Assembly: GCA_016190245.1 (NCBI GenBank)
Contig: JACPQY010000017.1
Coordinates: 1 to 37,636, forward strand
Origin: Nitrospirota bacterium
Lineage (GTDB): Bacteria; JACPQY01
Reading direction: 5' to 3'
DNA length: 37,636 nt
The notes beneath the pieces are model-generated. The model had not been told where the DNA came from. It saw nothing but the letters and a program-made list of their open reading frames with translations, and ran no database searches. Below are positions 14,307 through 20,929 of this stretch, in pieces (the stretch's first letter is position 1; the number at the start of each line of letters is the position of its first letter). The position numbers and the translations under genes are program-made.

Positions 14307-14460
14307 GTAGGGGCGGGTCCTTCCGCCACGGCGGACAGGTGGACCCGCCCATGCGGAGGGAGCATGCCAGCATGCTCCCCTACGAAGGGCCTGCGGACGG
14401 AGGGAGGGTGCAAGCACCCTCCTCTACGGGGCGGCCCATGCGGCGGGAGCGTGTGAACAT
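14307..14460. repeat. Hairpin block 2
   Basis: Ordered stems: GGGCGGGTCC (14311-14320) with GGACCCGCCC (14341-14350) around an inner TCCGCC/GGCGGA stem; GGGAGCATGC-CA-GCATGCTCCC (14358-14379); GGGAGGGTGC-AA-GCACCCTCC (14402-14422); then a GGGAGCGTGTGAACATG segment. The spacers CTACGAAGGGCCTGCGGACGG are shared with block 3. The block separates the tail-fibre-like gene from its apparent C-terminal remnant. Confidence 0.8.
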
Positions 14461-14475
14461 GTTTTCCTGACGAAG

Positions 14476-14541
14476 GTGGTGCAGGGGCAGCAGGTCGAAA
14501 TCGACCGACTCCGCATGCAAGTTGAAGGGCTGAGGAAATAG
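14476..14541 (+). pseudogene. C-terminal coiled-coil remnant of an S74-type protein
   Basis: The frame reads VVQGQQVEIDRLRMQVEG and stops at TAG 14539-14541. Short coiled coils of this kind usually end S74 intramolecular-chaperone proteins. It has no start or ribosome site of its own. It is most likely the detached end of the gene at 13790. The remaining 130 bp up to 14671 hold only the promoter of the next module. Confidence 0.4.
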
Positions 14542-14616
14542 GATGCTGGCGCGATGCCTGGATCCGTCGGTCCACGGGCACGAGTGAAGGGGAAGCGGAA
14601 GGAGGTGCCCTCAGGA

Positions 14617-14645
14617 TTGACGACCTTCGCCGAGGAGGGTAGAAT
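14617..14645 (+). promoter_or_regulatory. Promoter of RHH/RelE module
   Basis: TTGACG (14617-14622), a 17-nt spacer, TAGAAT (14640-14645). It is followed by AAAGGAG (14658-14664), 7 nt before the GTG at 14672. Confidence 0.65.
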
Positions 14646-14671
14646 ACAAAGAAACACAAAGGAGCACATTC

Positions 14672-14914
14672 GTGTCAAAGACCGTGACCCTTCGGGTGGA
14701 CGATGAAACGTACAGGAACCTGAATCGTTGGGCGGGGGCCGAGAATCGGTCGGTGTCGAATTTCATCGAAACGGCCGTCAAGGAGCACGTGCGACACTCC
14801 GCCTTTGTTGACGATGCTGAAATGGCCGGCATCCTGGCCGATGAACGTCTCGTCGAACGACTGAAACGGGGTTCCAGGGACGCCCGGAGGAAGAAGGGAC
14901 GGTTTGCCGTCTGA
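14672..14914 (+). CDS. Ribbon-helix-helix antitoxin
   Basis: 80 aa. The N-terminus KTVTLRVDDETYRNLNRWA is an RHH strand and helix, followed by SVSNFIETAVKEHV (second helix) and an acidic then basic C-terminal tail. CopG/RelB-like antitoxin, expected to bind the toxin encoded next and its own promoter. It overlaps the toxin reading frame by 11 nt. Confidence 0.85.
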   Translation: MSKTVTLRVDDETYRNLNRWAGAENRSVSNFIETAVKEHVRHSAFVDDAEMAGILADERLVERLKRGSRDARRKKGRFAV

Positions 14915-15188
14915 CTTCCGGATCTTCGAAACGCGGACGTTCCGGCAGGATCTGGAAGAGATCCGAAAATCCGGCCTGCCCCGCCTGATCGAGAAACTCC
15001 AGGAGTACGTTTACCCTCAGCTTCGCAAGGACCCCCGATACGGTCCGAACATCAAGCGGCTCATCAACTGGGAGCCTCCCACCTGGCGTTGTCGTGTCGG
15101 TTCCTGGCGGTTCTTCTATGAGGTGGACGAGAAGAACCGAATTGTCTACATGACGGCTGCGGACCACCGAAGCCGGGCTTATCGGTAG
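14904..15188 (+). CDS. RelE/ParE-superfamily toxin
   Basis: 94 aa. FETRTFRQDLEEIRK, then NIKRLINWEPPTWRCRVGSW and RFFYEVDEKNRIVYMTAADH give the beta-strand core of RelE-type toxins, with basic and aromatic residues near the C-terminus (HRSRAYR). TTG at 14904 is the assumed start because of the overlap with the antitoxin; the exact start is uncertain. It is convergent with another RelE-type module to the right. Confidence 0.8.
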   Translation: MPSDFRIFETRTFRQDLEEIRKSGLPRLIEKLQEYVYPQLRKDPRYGPNIKRLINWEPPTWRCRVGSWRFFYEVDEKNRIVYMTAADHRSRAYR

Positions 15189-15206
15189 CCCTTCACGACC
15201 ACCAAG

Positions 15207-15222
15207 CCCCCCCCCCGGGGGG
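15207..15222. repeat. C10-G6 palindromic tract between convergent modules
   Basis: Ten C followed by six G lie between two convergent toxin genes (the gap 15189-15325). It could form a short hairpin and is likely to be slippage-prone. Nothing else is visible in this gap. Confidence 0.6.
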
Positions 15223-15325
15223 AGTCGACCGGGAGAGTTCAGGAGGTTGCGTGAACGGTGGGATCCTGTTCCTGCGAACCGGGAGACAATCCTACCGGCG
15301 CTGACAAGCGGTGTGCCCGACCTCC

Positions 15326-15640
15326 TCAGCCTCCGCCGCGAAGGCCCAGCCGACGAGCGACATCCCGATAGATCTCCGCCCGCTCGCGCTTGCCGATGCC
15401 GATGATCAGGACCACAACCCGATCCTTCAGGACCTCATACACGATCCGGTAGGCCTTCTTCGCGAAATAGATCTTGCGATAGCCGGTGAGGTCGATCCCC
15501 ATCCGGTTTCCCAGCGGATCGCCCGCCCAGGGGTTCTTGGTCAGTTTTTCGACTTGCTTCGCCGCGATCCGCTTGAGCGATCCGTCCAGGGCCTCGAATT
15601 CCCGCGCCGCCGCCGGCAGGAATTCGACCCTATAGGCCAT
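15326..15640 (-). CDS. RelE-family toxin
   Basis: 104 aa. It has YRVEFLPAAAREFEALDGSLKRIAAKQVEKL, DLTGYRKIYFAKKAYRIVYEV, and VVVLIIGIGKRERAEIY, typical of RelE/StbE mRNA interferases. The start overlaps the end of the antitoxin by 11 nt. It is expected to cleave mRNA in the ribosome and to be neutralised by the product of 15630-15899. Confidence 0.88.
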   Translation of the reverse strand: MAYRVEFLPAAAREFEALDGSLKRIAAKQVEKLTKNPWAGDPLGNRMGIDLTGYRKIYFAKKAYRIVYEVLKDRVVVLIIGIGKRERAEIYRDVARRLGLRGGG

Positions 15641-15899
15641 GGCGGGACTTCAGTGTGTCCCAGGATATTCTCTTCCCGCCCGCCGTCTTCCGCCGCCCGA
15701 TCTCCAGTGCCGTGACGAGGTGTTCCAGGTCCTCGATGATCTCCTCGTAGTTCTCCACGGAGACCAGGACGGCCTCGAGTCGGTTCTTCCGGGAGAGGAC
15801 CACGCGTCCCTTCCGTTTCACCCGGTCCAGCAGTTCCCCCAGATGCTTCGACGCATGGGAGGAAGCGACAATCTCATCGCGTCGGTAGGCTGTCTGCAC
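15630..15899 (-). CDS. Phd/YefM-type antitoxin
   Basis: 89 aa. It has VASSHASKHLGELLDRVKRKGRVVLSR, then NRLEAVLVSVENYEEI, the Phd/YefM/StbD pattern, and a C-terminal helix (ISWDTLKSR). The GTG start at 15899 has AAAGGAG (15914-15908) 8 nt upstream. Unlike the two Phd/PIN modules, it has a normal leader. The promoter and operator are described separately. Confidence 0.88.
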   Translation of the reverse strand: MQTAYRRDEIVASSHASKHLGELLDRVKRKGRVVLSRKNRLEAVLVSVENYEEIIEDLEHLVTALEIGRRKTAGGKRISWDTLKSRHGL

Positions 15900-15915
15900 G
15901 AATTGTACTCCTTTC

Positions 15916-15953
15916 TTTACGTACTATTATACGTAAATCCTGATCCTGGGCAA
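15916..15953 (-). promoter_or_regulatory. Promoter and operator of Phd/RelE module
   Basis: Minus-strand TTGCCC (15953-15948), a 16-nt spacer, and a perfect TATAAT (15931-15926). The -10 lies in an inverted repeat TTTACGTA-N6-TACGTAAA (15916-15937), so a bound antitoxin would block RNA polymerase. Confidence 0.75.
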
Positions 15954-16083
15954 CCTGACTCCGGCGCGGCCTCGACGGTAAGGCCGGCCCATGGAACCCG
16001 GCCGATCGTCCGTCCGGACAGATTCTCGGGGCACTGGGGAAGAGGGCGACCGGGCCCGAGCCTGATATCTCCAAGCCTGTAGT

Positions 16084-16250
16084 GGGCGGGTCTTCCCGCC
16101 TGCCGGTCGGCGGGCAGGTAGACCCGCCCACGCGGAGGGAGCATGCAAGCATGCTCCCCTACGAAGGGCCTGCGGACGGAGGGAGGGTGTAAGCACCCTC
16201 CCCTACGATGCGGCTCGAGAGGCGGGAGCGTGTGAACAGGTTCCCCTACG
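16084..16250. repeat. Hairpin block 3
   Basis: The order is the same as in block 2: GGGCGGGTC (16084-16092) with GACCCGCCC (16121-16129) around an inner CCCGCC/GGCGGG stem; GGGAGCATGC-AA-GCATGCTCCC (16137-16158); GGGAGGGTGT-AA-GCACCCTCCC (16181-16202); then GGGAGCGTGTGAACAGG. The preceding gap (15954-16083) shows no other feature. It ends about 25 bp from the 3' end of the second DUF1640-like gene. Confidence 0.8.
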
Positions 16251-16274
16251 AAGCTTCGGCGGGAATGATCGGTA

Positions 16275-16541
16275 CTACGACTTGAAGAAAGCGAAGAGGA
16301 TGCCGGTGATCGTGGCCACCTGACCGACCCAGAAAATGAACATCCACTTGATCAACTCGGTGCGAACGGCGTGGATCTCGGTGCGAAGCTTTTCCAGATC
16401 CTCCCGTGTGGCGAGATGCCGCCATTCGTGGCCCAGGCGACTCTCCAGAGCTTCGTCGAATTTCTCGGCCGCCGACTTGGCCTTGGCATCCGCAACTCCG
16501 GCCGATTTGAGGGCCTCGTAGATTTCGAGTGCCATGGCCAC
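16275..16541 (-). CDS. DUF1640-like coiled-coil membrane protein, copy 2
   Basis: 88 aa from GTG at 16541. This start gives MAMALEIYEALKSAG, which aligns from its first residue with MAIALELYEALRSAG of copy 1; an in-frame ATG at 16553 overlaps the likely -10 box and is less probable. The layout matches copy 1: HLATREDLEKL, heptads, then LIKWMFIFWVGQ and ILFAFFKS. The box TAGAAT (16557-16552) ends 10 nt before the GTG, the same distance as in copy 1. Function unknown. Confidence 0.72.
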   Translation of the reverse strand: MAMALEIYEALKSAGVADAKAKSAAEKFDEALESRLGHEWRHLATREDLEKLRTEIHAVRTELIKWMFIFWVGQVATITGILFAFFKS

Positions 16542-16713
16542 GATGTCAGCCATTCTACGCCGCCGGACGTTCGAGAGAAAGGCTGAGCGAGACCTCCGGC
16601 CGGGCCGACCTCGGCCGGGCTCGGGGCTGGTCTTGTAAGGGCCAGACGCGACGGCAGGCCGTCTGGTCACGCCCTCCATCCGGGTGTATGCTCCCTGCGC
16701 ATAGGCGGGCAAG

Positions 16714-18882
16714 GTGAACAGGAAACGGGGCATCCTGAGCGCGACGGGAGTCGCGCTTTCGCTGATCATCGGGGCGACGGCTTTTCTGTACCGTCATACC
16801 GTCCTCGCGGAGACCGAGCATTTCAACCTCGTGCAGGCGGCGCTTGTCCGTTCCGCCGCTTCGACACTGAAGGCGGAACTGACGGCTCACATCTCCACGA
16901 TGCCCCCCGAGGTGCTAGGTCCTCTGTTCGGCCAAATCCTCAGCCATGCCGACATGGCGAGCCCGGAGGGCCACATCTGCGTGCTGGACCGGGACGGCAC
17001 TTTCGTGCACCACACGAAATACCCTGAACTGATTGGCGCCCGCCTGGACGAAGGGATCGACCCGGAGCTGCGGGGCCGGCGATTCGCCTATCACCGGGCG
17101 CTGGAAGAGGACGAGGGAGCCGTTGTGGCCGACCTTCCCGATCGAGCGACCGGCAAGGGGACGCGCAAGCAGGTGCTGGCGTGGTCCAGCGTGCGCGTCG
17201 GGGAGCAACGTTGGGCGGTTCTTTTCCACACACCCTATTCCGCGGTGGTGGGGCGGGCCCGGAGGGCCTTCGCGCTCCAGTTCGTCACCTCTCTCTTGCT
17301 CATGGGCACCGTTCTGGCGGCCGGAGGGTCGCTTCTCAGGGGCGAGCGTCTGGCGGCCGTCGCGCACGAGCAGGAGGTCCTGCGTCGTGGTGAGGAGCGC
17401 TACCGCCGGCTCGTCGAGCAGGCGGCCGACGCCATCTTCGTGGTCAACAACCAGGGTCGGATCCTCGAGGCGAACCCCGCCGCGTGCGACCTGCTCGGCT
17501 ACGAGCGGGACGTCCTCCTCAACTTCAATCTTCGGGAGATGTTCGCTTTCGGGAAATCCCGCAAGCAGCCGTTGCGTGTGGACGAACTGGGGACCGACGA
17601 AAAGGTCCTTTTCGAGAGGGCGTTGACCAAGGCCGACGGATCCATCGTCTTGCTGGAGTTGAACGCGGCCCGTCTGGCTGACGGGAATATCCAGATCATT
17701 GCCCGCAACATCCAGGAGCGCCGCAGGGCGGAGCAGGAGGTCCGGGCCGCGGAGGCGAAGTACCGGACGCTTGTCGAGCAGATTCCCGCGGTCACGTACA
17801 TCGCCTCGGCCACGGAGGCCCGGCGGATGATCTACGTCAGCCCCCAGATCCAGCCGCTCCTCAACTTCTCCATGACCGAGTGGATGGCCTCGCCCGATCT
17901 CTGGGACAAGCGCCTGCACCCCGAGGACCGCGTTCGTGTCGCGTCAGAAGTGGCGCAGTGCCACCTCAGCGGGAAACCGTTCCGGTCGGAATACCGCCTC
18001 CTCGCCAAGGATGGTCAGCCGGTCTGGTTCCGTGACGAAGGAAGCGTGGTGCGGGGCGAGGGAGGGGATCCCCTCTTCTTTCAGGGGTTCATGTTGGATA
18101 TTTCCGAACGCAAACAGGCGGAGATTCAGGCACTGGAGAACTTGTCGCTTTTCAGGGTGCTTGTCGACAACCTGCAGTCGGGAGTTCTTGTTGAGGATCG
18201 CGCACGGACGATCTTCGCGGTCAACCGGGCTTTTTGCTCATTGTTTTCGGTTCCCGTCCCTCCCGAGCGCATGCTGGGAGCCAACTGCGAGGCCGCGGCC
18301 GAGCAACACAAAGCGCTGTGGGCCGACCCCGAGCGCTTCCCCGCGCGTATTCGGGAGTTGATCGAGTCGGGCCGAATGGTGCTGGCAGAGGAGCTTCTCT
18401 TCGGCGACGGGCGGGCCTTCGAGCGGGACTACATCCCGATCCGGACCGGGGAGGGCGTTCTGGTGGGGCACCTCTGGCAGTATCGGGACGTCTCCGAGCG
18501 CAGGCGGGCCGAAGAGAAGTTGCGCGAGAAAGAGGAGCAGTGGCGGGCGTGGGTGGCGGCGGCGCCGTTCGAGGGCGTGGTGATTCACGAGATGGGGAAG
18601 GTTCTGGATGCGAACCAGAAACTGGCCGACATGCTCGGCTACGACATCCGCGAGCTGATCGGGAAAGAGATGGACGAGTTGGCTCCACCCGAATCGGTGG
18701 CCCTCGTCCTGGAGAAGATACGCGCGGGCAACGAAGAGCCGTACCGCGCCACGGCCAGAAGAAAGGACGGCACGATCATTCCGGTCGAGATCTACGCGAA
18801 GACGGTGTCTTATCGAGGGCGAACCATCCGCGTCGGGAGCGTGAGGGAGCTGGGGAAGTCGGGGGGGCGGGCGGCAGGCTGA
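16714..18882 (+). CDS. Membrane multi-PAS sensor lacking an output domain
   Basis: 722 aa. A first membrane helix (about 8-28), an extracytoplasmic Cache-like sensor (about 35-185, with GHICVLDRDGTFVHH and KYPELIG), a second helix (about 187-210), then four PAS domains at roughly 225-345, 350-475, 485-595 and 605-715. Each is followed by the usual linker (NIQERRRAEQE, DISERKQAE, DVSERRRAEEK). The protein ends 10 residues after the fourth PAS, with no histidine kinase, GGDEF, EAL or methyl-accepting domain. The GTG start has only a weak site (GGGCAAG). It may act through a partner or be a truncated kinase; the downstream gene is convergent and 15 bp away, so any lost part is not visible. Confidence 0.8.
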   Translation: MNRKRGILSATGVALSLIIGATAFLYRHTVLAETEHFNLVQAALVRSAASTLKAELTAHISTMPPEVLGPLFGQILSHADMASPEGHICVLDRDGTFVHHTKYPELIGARLDEGIDPELRGRRFAYHRALEEDEGAVVADLPDRATGKGTRKQVLAWSSVRVGEQRWAVLFHTPYSAVVGRARRAFALQFVTSLLLMGTVLAAGGSLLRGERLAAVAHEQEVLRRGEERYRRLVEQAADAIFVVNNQGRILEANPAACDLLGYERDVLLNFNLREMFAFGKSRKQPLRVDELGTDEKVLFERALTKADGSIVLLELNAARLADGNIQIIARNIQERRRAEQEVRAAEAKYRTLVEQIPAVTYIASATEARRMIYVSPQIQPLLNFSMTEWMASPDLWDKRLHPEDRVRVASEVAQCHLSGKPFRSEYRLLAKDGQPVWFRDEGSVVRGEGGDPLFFQGFMLDISERKQAEIQALENLSLFRVLVDNLQSGVLVEDRARTIFAVNRAFCSLFSVPVPPERMLGANCEAAAEQHKALWADPERFPARIRELIESGRMVLAEELLFGDGRAFERDYIPIRTGEGVLVGHLWQYRDVSERRRAEEKLREKEEQWRAWVAAAPFEGVVIHEMGKVLDANQKLADMLGYDIRELIGKEMDELAPPESVALVLEKIRAGNEEPYRATARRKDGTIIPVEIYAKTVSYRGRTIRVGSVRELGKSGGRAAG

Positions 18883-18897
18883 GGGCTCCCCGAAGTC

Positions 18898-20631
18898 TCA
18901 AGAGGCTGCGGCGGAGCGCAAGAAGCGATCCCCCGCGGGATACTCGACACGGTACGGTTTCCGGGGCGAGCGGTCCGTCACCCCCGCGTAGGTGTACCTC
19001 CGGAACGGCTCTTCGCGTGTGGGGCGTTCGGCGTCGCCGCGCCCCGTGTCTGGTCCCGAATGGCATTCGGGACGACATACGGGGCCGCGGCGCAGGGCCT
19101 CTTCGTCCGCTTTTCTCAGTATCAGATCGGCCATGCCCGCCAGATGCGACGGGATCGGTCCGAGGAGCTCTCGATAGCGTTCTTCGATCTGCTCCATGCG
19201 GGATCGCACGGCGAGGCTGGGCGCGTGTTCCCGGGCCGTCTTCAGAAGGGGAAAGTAGCTCTCGCAGCGGTTTTTGAAGAAGACGGCCTTGTGCTCGCGC
19301 AGGAGGCGGTTGGATGAGCGCCGGCACCAGTCCAGGCCGTTCAGGTTCGTTTCGAGAACTTTCACGAGCGCCGCGCCTTGCTCGCGGTAGATCCGGCGGT
19401 ACATGGCGTCCAGACGGTCGAGCATGTCGGCGTAGGTGAAGTTTGCGAAGGTGACCGTCTGCCCGAAGAGGTGATACTCGTGCCAGGGGAGGGGTTGGGG
19501 AATCCGACCCAGGCTGTGCATCTTGCGCCAGAGAGCCGTGCCGGGGGTGACCGACAGCACCGCGAGCTGCTGGAAGGTGGCTTCGAGCGAGAGGAAGAAA
19601 TCCTCGTCCTCTTGGACGTTGTCCGGTGTCTGGTAGTCCTCGCCCAGGATCCAGGACCCCACCGTTTTGATCCCCGCGCGGTGGAGCGTCCGGAAGGTCT
19701 CCTCGATGGAGGTTCCCCGGCGCTTGGCGAGAGGGGAGAACTTGGATTCTACACCGACCCACACCGTGTCCAGGCCGTTCAGGAGCAGTTCGTCGGGGTC
19801 GTACCTCGAGAGGGCGGAGACCGAACCGAAGGCGAAGTAGTTGATGGCCCGGAGGCCGTGCCGGCCGTCCGCCCGAACGAGGCGGCCGAGCGACTCGACC
19901 TTTTCCTTGTGGTCGAGGAAGTTCTCATCGTAAATCGTTGCGCTGTTGGTGAGCGGGGAGCAGTCCCAGTAGCCCCGGAGGATGGTGTAGATGTCCTCGG
20001 CGCTCATGACCTCCACGTATTGGCCGTGGAACATGGCGGAGGTGACACAAAAGGGACACCGATCCGTGCAGCCGAGGCCCGAGAGGACGATGCCGATCGT
20101 GCCCACCGGCCGCGCGCTCAACCAGGGGAGAGTCGAGCCGATCTTCGGGAGGCGGTAGCGGAGAGGCCCGTTAGGCGGCTCGTCCAGGAGTCGGCGCAGG
20201 AAGGCAATGCCCTCGCCCGTGCATATCGCGTCGTATTTCCCGTTCCACCGCCCGTCGGCGACGGCGTGGGGCATGCAGATCGCCCCGTAGCCGCCGAGCA
20301 CGATCCGCGTGGCCGGAGAGGTGTTGCGGACGATGTCGCACATCTCGAGCACGCGGTCGAGGTCCCACACCTTGAAGCTGATGGCGACCCATTCGTAGTC
20401 CTTCGCGACTTCGGTACGGAACTGGTCGAGAGTCGGGTACTCCAGAACGACGCTCGGACGGGAGAGGTTCTGGGCAAGGATGTGGAGGGCGGAGAAGTGC
20501 GTGTGCTCGTACAGTGTGAAGAGCCCCTGGCTGCGGGTGAGCCGGAAGGCCATCTGGTCGGTAGCGGCGTAGCGGCCGAGAATGCGTTCGAACGGGCCGC
20601 AGACGGAGCTGAATAGAATGGTACCTTTCAT
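18898..20631 (-). CDS. Radical SAM protein with N-terminal B12-binding-like domain
   Basis: 577 aa. The N-terminal 170 residues resemble the Rossmann cobalamin-binding module of B12-radical SAM enzymes (DYEWVAISFKVWDLDRVLE, IVLGGYGA, ICTGEG) but lack an obvious DxHxxG motif. The radical SAM cluster motif CTDRCPFC gives C188, C192 and C195. Later parts include TIYDENFLD, GLDTVWVGVESK and a helical C-terminal domain. ATG at 20631 was chosen from GGAGGGGG on the coding strand about 10 nt before it. Longer upstream reading lacks coding character. Relatives modify tetrapyrroles, lipids, peptides or antibiotics; the substrate is unknown. Confidence 0.8.
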   Translation of the reverse strand: MKGTILFSSVCGPFERILGRYAATDQMAFRLTRSQGLFTLYEHTHFSALHILAQNLSRPSVVLEYPTLDQFRTEVAKDYEWVAISFKVWDLDRVLEMCDIVRNTSPATRIVLGGYGAICMPHAVADGRWNGKYDAICTGEGIAFLRRLLDEPPNGPLRYRLPKIGSTLPWLSARPVGTIGIVLSGLGCTDRCPFCVTSAMFHGQYVEVMSAEDIYTILRGYWDCSPLTNSATIYDENFLDHKEKVESLGRLVRADGRHGLRAINYFAFGSVSALSRYDPDELLLNGLDTVWVGVESKFSPLAKRRGTSIEETFRTLHRAGIKTVGSWILGEDYQTPDNVQEDEDFFLSLEATFQQLAVLSVTPGTALWRKMHSLGRIPQPLPWHEYHLFGQTVTFANFTYADMLDRLDAMYRRIYREQGAALVKVLETNLNGLDWCRRSSNRLLREHKAVFFKNRCESYFPLLKTAREHAPSLAVRSRMEQIEERYRELLGPIPSHLAGMADLILRKADEEALRRGPVCRPECHSGPDTGRGDAERPTREEPFRRYTYAGVTDRSPRKPYRVEYPAGDRFLRSAAAS

Positions 20632-20717
20632 GTCGATTGAAACCCCCTCCGGTGTACAACTATTTTGCGAGTGACCGTGTATGCCTCTCCGAACGGTTAC
20701 CCGTAGCCCGCGCGGAG

Positions 20718-20745
20718 ATTTTATCTCACCTGTGCATCGAGTCAA
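20718..20745 (-). promoter_or_regulatory. Promoter of the radical SAM gene
   Basis: Minus-strand TTGACT (20745-20740), a 16-nt spacer, TAAAAT (20723-20718). It leaves an 80-90 nt leader before the ATG at 20631. It lies in the 298-bp divergent gap shared with sucA. Confidence 0.6.
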
Positions 20746-20778
20746 ACGAAACGGATAGAGGAGGGAGCTTGGACGACG

Positions 20779-20806
20779 TTGACAAGGCTCGTTGAAATTG
20801 TAAGAA
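20779..20806 (+). promoter_or_regulatory. Probable promoter of the sucA operon
   Basis: TTGACA (20779-20784), a 16-nt spacer, TAAGAA (20801-20806). It gives a leader of about 115 nt. No operator or riboswitch fold was recognised in that leader. Confidence 0.5.
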
Positions 20807-20929
20807 TCACAAACACTTATGGTGGGGCAAGGTGGATCTCGGACTATTTCCGCATTCGTTGATGTCCGCGGTGCAGGATAGGCTTCGAGGCGGGTCGCGA
20901 GTAACGGTTGTGCGGGGGCGGCAAGGCAG

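Noticed and set aside
15207-15222. C10-G6 tract as a rho-independent terminator
   Set aside because: It lacks a loop and T run; it is more likely a slippage-prone tract between convergent genes.
13264-16202. CRISPR-like array in the repeat-rich zone
   Set aside because: The repeats are palindromic hairpins of differing sequence with short conserved spacers; there are no unique spacers of equal length and no cas genes.
9957-16553. Complete transposon or prophage
   Set aside because: No transposase, integrase, terminal inverted repeats or phage structural genes were found; only toxin-antitoxin modules and remnants are present.
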